Positions 33,673 through 43,096 of a stretch of DNA of 64,000 nt are shown here, in pieces. The DNA is taken from assembly GCF_042643355.1 (NCBI RefSeq), contig NZ_JBHRSS010000010.1, positions 186,001 through 250,000 of the forward strand, read 5' to 3'. Every line of letters starts with the position of its first letter. The stretch's first letter is position 1. The stretch comes from Salinisphaera aquimarina (GTDB taxonomy: Bacteria > Pseudomonadota > Gammaproteobacteria > Nevskiales > Salinisphaeraceae). The notes under the pieces are model-generated. The model was not told the origin of the DNA and ran no database searches. It saw nothing but the letters and a program-made list of their open reading frames with translations. The position numbers were made by a program, and so were the translations under genes.

Positions 33673-35169
33673 ATGACCGAAAAACTGATCTTCGAATACA
33701 GCCGTCCCGGTCGCCAGGCCCGTGCCCAGGCGCCGGCCCATGCGCCGAGCCGCGAGCAGGCGATGGCGAACGTACCGGCGGCGCTGCGGCGCACATCCGT
33801 GCTCGGGCTGCCGGAGGTCTCGGAGATGGATGCGGTACGCCACTACACGCGGCTGTCGCAGCTCAATTTCTCTATCGACACGCATTTCTACCCGCTGGGC
33901 TCGTGCACGATGAAGCACAACCCGCGGGCCTGTAACACGCTGGCATCGCTGCCCGGTTTCCTGAATCGTCATCCGTTGGCGCCGGTGAGTCACGGCCAGG
34001 GCTTCATGGCCTGTCTGTTCGATCTCCAGCAGATGCTGACCACGGTCACCGGCATGGCCGCCGTGTCGCTCACTCCGATGGCCGGCGCGCAGGGCGAGTT
34101 TGCCGGCGTGGCCATGATCAAGGCCTATCACGAGTCGCGTGGTGATACCGAGCGCACCGAGATTCTGGTGCCGGACGCCGCCCACGGCACCAATCCGGCC
34201 ACCGCCGTGATGTGCGGATGCACCGTGCGCGAGATCCCCACCGATTCGGATGGCGACGTCGACGTGGCCGCGCTCAAGCAGGCGGTCGGGCCCAGGACCG
34301 CCGGCATCATGCTCACCAATCCGTCCACGCTGGGCGTGTTCGAGCAGGACATCCTCGAGATCGCCAGGATCGTGCACGAGGCCGGCGGGCTGCTCTACTA
34401 CGACGGCGCCAACCTCAACGCGATTCTGGGCAAGGTCCGTCCGGGTGACATGGGCTTCGATGTCATCCACATGAACCTGCACAAGACGTTTTCCACGCCG
34501 CACGGTGGTGGCGGGCCGGGCTCGGGCGCGATCGGGGTGGGCAAGCGCCTGCGCGATTTCATGCCGATTCCGGTCGTCGGCAAGGACGGTGAGGACGATG
34601 GCGCGCGCTATCGCTGGCTTACCGAACATGACGTGCCCCATACCATCGGCCGGTTGTCGGCGTTCATGGGCAACGCGGGCGTACTGCTGCGTGCCTATGT
34701 CTATGCGCGTCTTCTGGGTGCCGAAGGCATGACCCGGGTGGCCGAGTTTGCCACCCTCAACTCGAACTATCTGATGGCACGCCTGCGCGAGCACGGCTTC
34801 GACGTGGCTTTCCCCGAACGCCGGGCCAGCCACGAGTTCATCGTCACGCTCAAGCGCCAGAAACAGCAGCTCGACGTCACCGCCACCGATTTCGCCAAGC
34901 GCCTGCTCGACTATGGGTTTCATGCGCCGACCATCTATTTCCCGCTGCTCGTGCCGGAGTGTTTTCTCATCGAGCCGACCGAGAGCGAGTCGCGCGAGAC
35001 ACTGGACGGTTTTGTCGCTGCGATGGTGGCGATCTGGGCCGAGGCCAGGGACGATGCGCAGATTCTCAAGAACGCGCCGGTGAGCCTGCCGGTACGCCGG
35101 CTCGACGAAGTCGCGGCTGCCAAGAACCTGGATCTGCGAGCGCAATCGGCGATCGCGGCCGACGCCTGA
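33673..35169 (+). CDS. gcvPB: glycine dehydrogenase (decarboxylating) subunit 2
   Basis: A 498-residue beta half of the split P-protein. The PLP lysine lies in VIHMNLHKTFSTPHGGGGPG, and FYPLGSCTMKHNPR, VPDAAHGTNPATAVMCG and GGLLYYDGANLNA are characteristic. It completes the glycine cleavage set; lpd is not in this window. Separated from gcvPA by tpx and a repeat element, so its expression may be partly uncoupled. Confidence 0.95.
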   Translation: MTEKLIFEYSRPGRQARAQAPAHAPSREQAMANVPAALRRTSVLGLPEVSEMDAVRHYTRLSQLNFSIDTHFYPLGSCTMKHNPRACNTLASLPGFLNRHPLAPVSHGQGFMACLFDLQQMLTTVTGMAAVSLTPMAGAQGEFAGVAMIKAYHESRGDTERTEILVPDAAHGTNPATAVMCGCTVREIPTDSDGDVDVAALKQAVGPRTAGIMLTNPSTLGVFEQDILEIARIVHEAGGLLYYDGANLNAILGKVRPGDMGFDVIHMNLHKTFSTPHGGGGPGSGAIGVGKRLRDFMPIPVVGKDGEDDGARYRWLTEHDVPHTIGRLSAFMGNAGVLLRAYVYARLLGAEGMTRVAEFATLNSNYLMARLREHGFDVAFPERRASHEFIVTLKRQKQQLDVTATDFAKRLLDYGFHAPTIYFPLLVPECFLIEPTESESRETLDGFVAAMVAIWAEARDDAQILKNAPVSLPVRRLDEVAAAKNLDLRAQSAIAADA

Positions 35170-35347
35170 TCGCGGCGCGCCGACTATGGCATCATGGTCG
35201 GCTGATTCACGAATGTCCCTGCCGCTTGCAGCGGGCACTTCAGGAATGGGTTTCCGAAGGAGGGAGGCGCTCGCGCTCCTCTCTGGTCGTGCTCGCGGTG
35301 TCATGCCGAGAGCGCGATATACATTCGATTTATCTTAAGGACAGTCT

Positions 35348-36283
35348 ATGTCTGCCTTGATCTGTGGCTCTTTCGCCTACGACACCATCATGGTCTATAC
35401 CGGCCACTTCAAGAACGAGATCCTGCCGGATCGCGTGCACATGCTGAATGTGTCGTTCCTGGTGCCGGAATTGCGCCGCGAGTTCGGCGGCTGTGCTGGC
35501 AACATCGCTTACAGCCTCAAGCTGCTGGGCGGCGAAGGCGCACCCATGGGTACCGTCGGCAGCGATTTCGACGACTACGCCGAGTGGATGGACAAGCACG
35601 AGGTCAGCCGCGCGCATCTCAAGCAGATCGACAACGCCTATACCGCGCAGGCTTATATCACCACCGATCTCGACGACAACCAGATCACGGCTTTTCATCC
35701 GGGCGCGATGAACTACGCCCACGAGCAGACCGTACCGACCGACGGCAGCGTCACTCTGGGCATCGTCTCGCCCGACGGGCGCGACGGCATGATCCAGCAC
35801 GCCGCCCAGTTCGCCGAAGCCGGTATCGATTTCATCTTCGATCCGGGTCAGGGTCTGCCCATGTTCAACGGCGCGGAACTCAAGACGTTCATCGAGCAGG
35901 CCAGCTATGTCGCGGTCAACGACTACGAGTCCGAGATGATGCGCGAGCGCACCGGCATGTCGGTGGACGAGATGGCCGGCCAGCTCAAGGCCCTGATCAT
36001 CACCCGCGGTCCGCGCGGCTCGATCATCCGCGCCGGTGGTCAGACCTACGAGATTCCGTCCGCATCCCCCACGGCGCTGGCCGACCCCACCGGCTGCGGC
36101 GACGCCTATCGCGCCGGGCTCATTCATGGTCTCCAGCAGGGCATGGACTGGGACACCATCGGCCGGGTCGCCTCACTCATGGGCGCGATCAAGATCGAGC
36201 GTCCCGGCACTCAGAATCATCGGTTTTCCATGGATGATTTCGCCGCCCGCTACAAGCAGGAATTCGACCGCGATCTAGGCTAG
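35348..36283 (+). CDS. PfkB-family carbohydrate/nucleoside kinase
   Basis: A 311-residue ribokinase-fold kinase. LRREFGGCAGNIAYSLKLLGG is the N-terminal substrate region and ALADPTGCGDAYRAGLIHGL holds the DxxGxGD-like anion hole and catalytic Asp. ITRGPRGS is also typical. The sequence resembles members annotated adenosine or carbohydrate kinase; substrate specificity is not clear. The 178 bases upstream contain a short GC hairpin (CCGCTTGCAGCGG) without a T-run and no other recognised signal. Confidence 0.9.
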   Translation: MSALICGSFAYDTIMVYTGHFKNEILPDRVHMLNVSFLVPELRREFGGCAGNIAYSLKLLGGEGAPMGTVGSDFDDYAEWMDKHEVSRAHLKQIDNAYTAQAYITTDLDDNQITAFHPGAMNYAHEQTVPTDGSVTLGIVSPDGRDGMIQHAAQFAEAGIDFIFDPGQGLPMFNGAELKTFIEQASYVAVNDYESEMMRERTGMSVDEMAGQLKALIITRGPRGSIIRAGGQTYEIPSASPTALADPTGCGDAYRAGLIHGLQQGMDWDTIGRVASLMGAIKIERPGTQNHRFSMDDFAARYKQEFDRDLG

Positions 36284-36312
36284 CGCTGGCCGGCCCCGTT
36301 GCGAGCGCCGCG

Positions 36313-36852
36313 ATGATCTTCATGCCGACCACCTGTCGCACCGAGCGGCTGACGTTGCGCCCGCTCGTGGCCGCCGACGCGCCGGCGGTGTTCGCTTTCG
36401 CCGGCGACCGCGAGGTGACCCGCCTGATGGACTGGGAAATGCACGTCGACCTGGCCGACAGTGAGGCGTTCATCGAAGACGTGACCGCCGGCTGGGACGA
36501 TGGCGATGATTACTGCTGGGGCATCGAGCTTTACGACGAAGCCCGTATCATCGGCACCATTGCCTGCCAGTTCGACGAACATGGCATGCAGATGGGCTAC
36601 GTGGTCGCAAAGGATCACTGGCGCCGGGGATTTGCTACCGAGGCGGCGCGCGCGGTGCTCGACGCGGCCCGCGACATCGATGACGTGTATCGCTTCTCCG
36701 CTACCTGCGACGTGGAAAACACGGCCTCGGTCCGCGTGCTGGAAAAAATCGGCATGCGTTGCGAAGGCGTGCTCGCCCGCTGGTCCGAGCGGCCGAACAT
36801 CGATGACAGCCGGATTCCCCGTGATGTCTACATGTATGCCTGGACGCGCTGA
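36313..36852 (+). CDS. GNAT acetyltransferase, RimJ/RimL-like
   Basis: A 179-residue acetyltransferase starting at MIFMPTTCRTERLTLRPL, the typical opening of the RimJ/RimL N-acetyltransferase class. MGYVVAKDHWRRGFATEAAR is the acetyl-CoA loop and ENTASVRVLEKIGMRCEGVL the C-terminal signature. It may acetylate a ribosomal protein or a small molecule; the substrate is unknown. It begins 29 bases after the kinase gene and 45 bases before lgt. Confidence 0.9.
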   Translation: MIFMPTTCRTERLTLRPLVAADAPAVFAFAGDREVTRLMDWEMHVDLADSEAFIEDVTAGWDDGDDYCWGIELYDEARIIGTIACQFDEHGMQMGYVVAKDHWRRGFATEAARAVLDAARDIDDVYRFSATCDVENTASVRVLEKIGMRCEGVLARWSERPNIDDSRIPRDVYMYAWTR

Positions 36853-36897
36853 AACGGCCACGCCGCCTGTCATCCTCTCCTGCTAGAATCCGCTGCC

Positions 36898-37689
36898 ATG
36901 TTCGTACACCCCGATATCGACCCCGTCGCCTTTGCCATCGGCCCGCTGGCCGTGCACTGGTACGGGCTGATGTACCTGCTCAGCTTTCTGATCGGCTGGG
37001 GCATGGGCATCGTGCGCACCAAGCAGCCGCATGTGCACTGGAGCCGCGAGGAAGTCGGCGATTTCCTGTTCTATGTCGTGCTTGGCGTGGTGATCGGCGG
37101 ACGCGTGGGCTATATGCTGTTCTATCAGCCCGGCCTGCTGCTCGATAACCCGCTGCAACTGTTCTATATCTGGCAGGGCGGCATGTCCTTTCACGGCGGC
37201 ATGCTGGGCGTGTTCGCCGCCGCCGGCTGGTTCGCTCGCACCACCAACCGACATTTCTTCGATATCACCGATTTCGTCGCCCCCATCGTGCCGATCGGTC
37301 TGTTCTTCGGTCGCATCGCCAACTTCATCAACGGCGAACTGGTCGGCCGGGTCGCCGACGTGCCCTGGGCGATGATCTACCCGCATATCGGCCCCCAGCC
37401 GCGCCATCCCTCGGAGTTGTATGAAGCCGGCCTCGAAGGCCTGTTGCTGTTTGCGATTCTGTGGTGGTTCGCCAGCAAACCGCGCCCGCGCATGGCCGTG
37501 TCGGGGCTGTTTCTCATCGGCTATGGCTGCCTGCGCTTCTTTGCCGAATTCTTTCGCCAGCCCGATTCGTTCCTGGGCTTTGTCGCCTTCGACTGGATGA
37601 CCATGGGGCAGGTGCTGTGCACGCCCATGATCCTCGGCGGTATCTTGTTGCTGGCGCTGGCCTATGGCCGTCGACAGGCCACCGCATGA
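36898..37689 (+). CDS. lgt: prolipoprotein diacylglyceryl transferase
   Basis: A 263-residue inner-membrane enzyme that adds diacylglycerol to the lipobox cysteine of prolipoproteins. The signature GLFFGRIANFINGELVGR, the catalytic His region MSFHGGMLG and HWYGLMYLLSF are present across about seven helices. No ribosome site is visible before the ATG. A TGCTAGAAT extended -10-like sequence ends nine bases upstream, so transcription could give an almost leaderless mRNA. Overlaps thyA by four bases, the common lgt-thyA pair. Confidence 0.96.
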   Translation: MFVHPDIDPVAFAIGPLAVHWYGLMYLLSFLIGWGMGIVRTKQPHVHWSREEVGDFLFYVVLGVVIGGRVGYMLFYQPGLLLDNPLQLFYIWQGGMSFHGGMLGVFAAAGWFARTTNRHFFDITDFVAPIVPIGLFFGRIANFINGELVGRVADVPWAMIYPHIGPQPRHPSELYEAGLEGLLLFAILWWFASKPRPRMAVSGLFLIGYGCLRFFAEFFRQPDSFLGFVAFDWMTMGQVLCTPMILGGILLLALAYGRRQATA

Positions 37690-38492
37690 GCATCGTGGAG
37701 GCGCCGTATCTCGATCTGATGCGCGAGGTGCGCGATCACGGCATCGAGAAAGGCGATCGCACCGGCACCGGTACGCGTTCGGTGTTCGGCCGCCAGATGC
37801 GCTTCGATCTGGCCCAAGGTTTTCCGGCGATCACCACCAAGAAGCTGCACCTGCGCTCGATCATTCACGAACTGCTGTGGTTTATCGCCGGCGATACCAA
37901 CATCGCCTATCTCAAGGACAACCGGGTCTCGATCTGGGACGAGTGGGCCGACGAGAACGGCGATCTGGGCCCGGTCTACGGCTATCAGTGGCGCAGTTGG
38001 CCGGCCCCGAACGGCGAAAGCGTGGATCAGCTGGCAAAAGTGATCGAGTCGATCACGCGCAATCCGGATTCGCGCCGGCATATCGTCTCCGCCTGGAATC
38101 CCGCCCAGGTCGACGACATGGCGTTGCCGCCCTGTCATGCCCTGTTCCAGTTCTATGTCGCCAACGGCCGGCTGTCCTGCCAGTTGTATCAGCGCAGCGC
38201 GGATATCTTTCTGGGCGTACCGTTCAATATCGCCTCCTATGCCTTGCTGACCCACATGATCGCCCAGGTCTGCGGGCTTGGCGTGGGTGAATTCGTGCAT
38301 ACGCTGGGCGATGCGCATCTGTATCTGAATCATCTGGAGCAGGCCGATCGTCAGCTTGAGCGCAGCCCCATGGACGCACCTACGCTGTGGCTCAACCCGG
38401 ATATCGACGATCTGTTCGCGTTCCGGTTCGACGACATACGACTCGACGGTTACCAGAGCCACGCGGGTATTCGCGCACCGATCGCAGTGTGA
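37686..38492 (+). CDS. thyA: thymidylate synthase
   Basis: A 268-residue enzyme making dTMP from dUMP with methylene-tetrahydrofolate. The start is the ATG at 37686 inside the lgt stop. Motifs are GDRTGTGTRSVFG, DSRRHIVSAWNP, the catalytic Cys in ALPPCHALFQFYV and RSADIFLGVPFNIASYALL. Dihydrofolate reductase (folA) is encoded 3.6 kb downstream, separated by two signalling genes. Confidence 0.97.
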   Translation: MSIVEAPYLDLMREVRDHGIEKGDRTGTGTRSVFGRQMRFDLAQGFPAITTKKLHLRSIIHELLWFIAGDTNIAYLKDNRVSIWDEWADENGDLGPVYGYQWRSWPAPNGESVDQLAKVIESITRNPDSRRHIVSAWNPAQVDDMALPPCHALFQFYVANGRLSCQLYQRSADIFLGVPFNIASYALLTHMIAQVCGLGVGEFVHTLGDAHLYLNHLEQADRQLERSPMDAPTLWLNPDIDDLFAFRFDDIRLDGYQSHAGIRAPIAV

Positions 38493-38735
38493 TCGCCGAC
38501 GTCGCCGCGCATCGGCTCGTCCGGCGCATGTCGCGACATGCATTTGCTCGCCTGCCGGCGCGTGGGCGCGATCACGCCTGGCAATAAGCGCGGGTAAAGT
38601 CGGGTTCGGCTGGCGCCGGGTAACACCGGCTGTTGTGACGGGTTGACAGATGTGCGCTGACATCGACACCGGCACGACTTGAAAGCACTTTTCAGGCTAC
38701 ACTTGCCTGAATCTCCGCTGACTGCCCCGGCTTTC

Positions 38736-40460
38736 ATGTCGCAATCCCGAACGATACGCGTGTTGATCGTGGACAACGATCCTGAAGATCGCTTGCTGAT
38801 CGCCGATTTATTGTCCAGTGCGCAGCGGTGCCGATACGAACTGACGATGGTGGGCAATTACAGCGATGGCCTCGCGGCCATGCGCACGGGCGACTTCGAT
38901 ATCTGCCTGCTGGACTACGAGCTCAACGGCCATACCGGCCTCGACATCATCCGCAGTCCGGCCGCTGCGAATTTCGATGCCCCGATCGTGGTCATGAGCG
39001 GCTATGACGACTACGAAATCGACCTCGCGGTGATGGAAGCCGGCGCCGCCGAATTTCTGCCCAAGAGCGAGCTCAGCGCGGCGCTGCTGGAACGGGCCAT
39101 CCGTTATTCGATCCAGCATCACGAAAGCCAGAAGAAATTCACCTATCTCGCGCGCCATGATCAGGTCACCGGCCTGTTCAATCGCAGCGTGCTGCTCGAA
39201 CGCATGGCCTTCATGCTCGATCGCCCCAAGCGCGAGCAGCATGCCTTCGCGGTGATGTATTTCGATCTCGACGGTTTCAAGTCGATCAACGACAGCCTGG
39301 GCCACGGCGTCGGCGACAAGGCGCTCTATACAGCCGCGCGGCGGTTGAAATCCGAATGTGGTGAATTCTCCCTGCTGGCGCGGCTCGGCGGCGATGAGTT
39401 CGTGGCCGTCGTCGACAGTGGCGATCGAGCGACCCTCGACGCGATGATCGATTCGGTGCTGGAGATGTTCCGCAAGCCGGTGTCGATCGACAGCCATTCG
39501 ATTTTCGTGACCACGTCGATCGGTATCGCGCTCTATCCGCAGGACGGCAGCGATGCCAGCACGCTGATCAACAACGCCGATGCCGCCATGTATCTGGCCA
39601 AGCAGGGCGGGCGCGACACGTTTCACTGGTACGACGGCGAGAACGATGGCCGGCGCTCGTCGCGCGTGGGCTTGGAAAACGAACTGCGCGCCGCGATCGA
39701 CGGTAACGAGCTGCATCTGGTCTACCAGCCGCAGTTCGATCTCGAGAGTGGCAGTGTGATCGGGCTCGAAGCGCTGGCGCGATGGCAGCACCCCAGACTC
39801 GGCGCGATTCCGCCGGAAGAGTTCGTGCCTCTGGCCGAGGCGCGCGGCTGTATTCGGGCGCTGACCCGCTGGGCGCTGACCACGGCCTGCAGTCAGTATC
39901 TGTCGTGGCGCGACGCCGGCGTGATCGAGCGCAACGTCGTGCTGGCGGTGAATGTGTCGTCCCAGCATGCCCGCGACGAGGATTTCCTGCCGATGGTCCA
40001 GCAGCTGCTCAAGACGCTGGCCATGCCGCCGCAGCTGCTGGAGCTGGAATTCACCGAAAACGCGCTCATGCTCGGGCCCAACGATACCAACCCATTGGTC
40101 GGAGACCTAAAGAATTTGGGCGTACAGGTCGTTATAGATGATTTCGGCAAGGGCTATTCGTCGTTGAGTTATCTAACCCGGCTGCCGGTGGATTCACTGA
40201 AGATCGATCTGAGTTTTCTGCGCGGGGTGGCCGACAATGCCCGCGACCGAGCCATGGCACGGGCGATTATCGCGCTTGGATCGAGTCTCGGTCTGCGGGT
40301 GATAGCCGAAGGTGTCGAGACCGATGATCAGCGCCAGTTTCTGGTCGACAACAAATGCGCTTTCGGCCAGGGATTTTTTTATGCGCCGGGTCTGCCGGTG
40401 GCAGATTGCACGCGCCTGTTGCAGGCTGGGGCGCCGTACCAGCGCGTATCAAATCACTAG
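38736..40460 (+). CDS. response regulator with GGDEF and EAL domains (cyclic-di-GMP turnover)
   Basis: A 574-residue protein from the ATG at 38736 (a TTG at 38679 is less likely). It has an N-terminal receiver (VLIVDNDPEDR, CLLDYELNG, EFLPKSEL; 1-125), a GGDEF domain (about 150-310) with intact GGDEF at 218-222, and an EAL domain (about 325-570) with EAL at 345-347, EFTEN, IDDFGKGYSSLSYL and AEGVETDDQ. Both catalytic centres look complete, so net activity may depend on phosphorylation. The histidine kinase gene 19 bases downstream is the likely partner. Confidence 0.93.
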   Translation: MSQSRTIRVLIVDNDPEDRLLIADLLSSAQRCRYELTMVGNYSDGLAAMRTGDFDICLLDYELNGHTGLDIIRSPAAANFDAPIVVMSGYDDYEIDLAVMEAGAAEFLPKSELSAALLERAIRYSIQHHESQKKFTYLARHDQVTGLFNRSVLLERMAFMLDRPKREQHAFAVMYFDLDGFKSINDSLGHGVGDKALYTAARRLKSECGEFSLLARLGGDEFVAVVDSGDRATLDAMIDSVLEMFRKPVSIDSHSIFVTTSIGIALYPQDGSDASTLINNADAAMYLAKQGGRDTFHWYDGENDGRRSSRVGLENELRAAIDGNELHLVYQPQFDLESGSVIGLEALARWQHPRLGAIPPEEFVPLAEARGCIRALTRWALTTACSQYLSWRDAGVIERNVVLAVNVSSQHARDEDFLPMVQQLLKTLAMPPQLLELEFTENALMLGPNDTNPLVGDLKNLGVQVVIDDFGKGYSSLSYLTRLPVDSLKIDLSFLRGVADNARDRAMARAIIALGSSLGLRVIAEGVETDDQRQFLVDNKCAFGQGFFYAPGLPVADCTRLLQAGAPYQRVSNH

Positions 40461-40478
40461 CGCGACCGGACGTCAGGT

Positions 40479-42017
40479 ATGGGAGAAGCAAAGAGCGCCG
40501 TGAACACGATGTTCAGCGATGATACGGACGCGCGCGCGCAGTCGCTGGGAACGGCTGCGCTCGCCCTCTTGCTCGAGCAACTGCCGGGGGCGGCGGTGTG
40601 TCTGCTCGATGCCACCGGCGTGATCGAAGAATGGCATGCCAGCGCCGAGAAACTGCTCGGCCATATCGCCAGCCAGGTCGAGACTCAGCGCCTGGAAACC
40701 CTGTTTCCGGAAGAGCGACGTTTCGAGGCAGTGTTGCCGCGGGCGTTGTTCGAAGCCAGCGCCAGGGGGCGCGCTCGGGTCGACGGCGGGCTCATGACCC
40801 GCAGCGGCCAGCGCCGCGTGTGCACGCTCGACCTGCAGCCGCGCATGGACGCCAACGACGATGTGATGGGCTTCATCGTGCTGATTCGCGCGACCGCGCC
40901 CGGCCGGGCACTCGACGCGATCAATTCCAACGACAATCTGGTGGCCGCGCATCGTACCAATCTCGCCCGTGCCGACGACGAGCCGGCCTGGATCGGCGTC
41001 GATCTGGGCGGTCGTGTCAGCCGCGTGAGTGAAAGTGCCGCCGACTGGCTGGGCTGCGATGTCGAAGACCCGCCCGGGCGGCTGTTGTCCGATTGCCTCA
41101 TGCCGGTCAACGGCGTCGATTGGTCGGTTGCGCTGCATCGCTGCGTGCGTCCGCAGGGAACGGTCACACTGCGCGTGAAGAGCATGGAAGAGCGCGGCGG
41201 CCATGTGCGCAATGCCAGCCTGTTGCCCCTGCGTGCCACCGATGGCCGGCTCGATGGATTCACGCTGGTGATTCTGTCGGGCAACGGCCCGGCCGCGGCG
41301 GCGACGCGGGCAGCGGATCGCACCCCGAATGCATCGATCGGCGACGGTGGTCTGCTCGCCGCGGCGCACGATCTGCGTGAGCCTCTGCGCAAGATGCAGC
41401 ACTACGCGCAGCAACTACAGACCAAGGAAGCGCCGCGCCTGAGTGACGATGGCCGCCGGCAGCTCGAGAGTATGCAGTCTGCGGCCGAGCGCATGCAGTC
41501 GATGGTCGGCGGCATGCTGCGGTTGGCCCGAATCGAAACCGCGACGACCGCCGGGCAGAGTCTGGATGTGAAGGCGGTCGTGGACGAGGCACGCGCCGAT
41601 CTGGCGGTGCTCATCGAAGAGCATGGTGCCCAGTTCGACGTGGGTGCCCTGGGCACCGTGGTCGGCGACGCCGATCAGCTGCGGGCCCTGTTTCAGAATC
41701 TCATCGACAACAGCATCCGTTATCGGCGCGACGGCGTGCCTCCGCATATCCGCATCGCGATACCCGAGGACGCCGACGAGCTGGACCGCGTGCAACTCGA
41801 CTACGTCGACAATGCGCGCGGTATCAGCGCCCCGGACGTCGCGTTTTCACCGTTCCACAGCAAGGATGCCGGCGGCCACAGTACCGGTATCGGGCTGCCG
41901 CTGTGCCAGCGCGTCTGTCGCCGCCACGGCGGCGATCTGCGGGTGCTGGAGACCGGTGATGAAGGTACGCGGTTCCGGATCACGTTGAACGACCTCGACG
42001 ACGGCAGCACGGCCTGA
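40479..42017 (+). CDS. PAS-domain soluble sensor histidine kinase
   Basis: A 512-residue kinase with no membrane helix. Two PAS-like sensors are visible: about 25-145 (LPGAAVCLLDATGVIEEWHA) and about 165-265 (GVDLGGRVSRVSESAADWLG). Then comes an H-box AAHDLREPLRKMQHYAQQL of the phytochrome-kinase type, N-box FQNLIDNSIRYR and a G-box with STGIGLPLCQRVCRRHGG. It probably senses a cytosolic signal and phosphorylates the REC-GGDEF-EAL protein encoded immediately before it. The ligand is not evident. Confidence 0.88.
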   Translation: MGEAKSAVNTMFSDDTDARAQSLGTAALALLLEQLPGAAVCLLDATGVIEEWHASAEKLLGHIASQVETQRLETLFPEERRFEAVLPRALFEASARGRARVDGGLMTRSGQRRVCTLDLQPRMDANDDVMGFIVLIRATAPGRALDAINSNDNLVAAHRTNLARADDEPAWIGVDLGGRVSRVSESAADWLGCDVEDPPGRLLSDCLMPVNGVDWSVALHRCVRPQGTVTLRVKSMEERGGHVRNASLLPLRATDGRLDGFTLVILSGNGPAAAATRAADRTPNASIGDGGLLAAAHDLREPLRKMQHYAQQLQTKEAPRLSDDGRRQLESMQSAAERMQSMVGGMLRLARIETATTAGQSLDVKAVVDEARADLAVLIEEHGAQFDVGALGTVVGDADQLRALFQNLIDNSIRYRRDGVPPHIRIAIPEDADELDRVQLDYVDNARGISAPDVAFSPFHSKDAGGHSTGIGLPLCQRVCRRHGGDLRVLETGDEGTRFRITLNDLDDGSTA

Positions 42018-42111
42018 GCTTGCGCGCTTGCGTCGGCACAGCGCGAGGCGCGGCCGGGCTGCGTCGGGAACATGAACACCGATCGCCGCTCGATTGGCAA
42101 CGAAGACCTGT

Positions 42112-42621
42112 ATGTCGAAGATAACCCCCAGGATCACGCTCATCGCGGCGATGGACCGACACGGCGTGATCGGTGCCGACGGCGGCATGCCCTGGCATAT
42201 TCCGGGTGATCTGCGCTGGTTCAAGGCGCAGACGATCGGCCGGCCGATCCTCATGGGTCGACGTACCTTCGAGTCGATCGGCCGCGCGCTGCCTCGGCGC
42301 CGCAACCTCGTGCTCACGCGTGATCCGGACTTTGCTGGCCCACGGGTCGAGCGCGTCGCCAGCCTCGACGCCACCCTGGCGCTGCTCGATGAAGACGATG
42401 GCGACGAACTCGTGGTGATTGGCGGGGCCCAGGTGTATGCACTCGCCCTGCCGCGGGCGACCTGCCTGAAGATCACCCGGATCGAGGCCTGTTATGCCGG
42501 CGACACCTGGTTTCCCGATGTGGACTGGGACGAATGGGAAACAGTGGACGAACAGAGCATACCGGCCGCCAACGACACGCCGGCGCATTGTTTCATGACA
42601 TTGCATCGCCGCGGCGCTTAG
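42112..42621 (+). CDS. folA: dihydrofolate reductase
   Basis: A 169-residue enzyme regenerating tetrahydrofolate, starting at the ATG at 42112 (MSKITPRITLIAAMDRHG). ADGGMPWHIPGDLRWFK carries the catalytic acid, GRPILMGRRTFESIG the cofactor loop and VVIGGAQVYALAL the Gly-rich site. Length matches chromosomal FolA. Together with thyA upstream it covers the folate side of thymidylate synthesis. Confidence 0.96.
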   Translation: MSKITPRITLIAAMDRHGVIGADGGMPWHIPGDLRWFKAQTIGRPILMGRRTFESIGRALPRRRNLVLTRDPDFAGPRVERVASLDATLALLDEDDGDELVVIGGAQVYALALPRATCLKITRIEACYAGDTWFPDVDWDEWETVDEQSIPAANDTPAHCFMTLHRRGA

Positions 42622-42696
42622 ACTGGTCGGATGCCCGCCGGACGGCCATCGTCTCGGCCCATCTACAAGATAACGCAACACCATCAGGAGATTTTC

Positions 42697-42966
42697 ATGG
42701 CAGACGATCTGAAAGCCGATTTCGAGAAAGCGCAGGAAGAAGTCACCAAACTGTCTTCGCGTCCGGAAAACGAAGATCTACTCGCCCTGTACGCACACTA
42801 CAAGCAGGCCACCTCGGGCGACGTGAAGGGCAAGCGCCCCGGATTCACCGATTTCAAGGGGCGGGCCAAATACGACGCCTGGGCAAAGCTCGACGGCATG
42901 GATACGGACACCGCGATGCGGGGCTATATCGGCAAGGTCGATTCGCTGATCGATGCCGACAGCTGA
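42697..42966 (+). CDS. acyl-CoA-binding protein
   Basis: An 89-residue ACBP-family protein, ATG at 42697 with CAGGAG upstream. LLALYAHYKQATSGDVKGKR and KYDAWAKLDGMDTDTAMRGY hold the Tyr and Lys residues that bind the CoA moiety in characterised ACBPs. Small stand-alone ACBPs are common in eukaryotes and scattered among proteobacteria. It would buffer long-chain acyl-CoA in the cytosol. Confidence 0.95.
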   Translation: MADDLKADFEKAQEEVTKLSSRPENEDLLALYAHYKQATSGDVKGKRPGFTDFKGRAKYDAWAKLDGMDTDTAMRGYIGKVDSLIDADS

Positions 42967-43096
42967 GTTCCACGGATCGCGGCAGTGCGCATACGGAGCG
43001 CGTACGGCGCGTCCGTAACCGGGAGCGCATGGCGTGTCTGCGCTTGGCGGGGATGTGCTGCATCGCCACGACGGCTGGCTTCGTAAGGACTATTCC

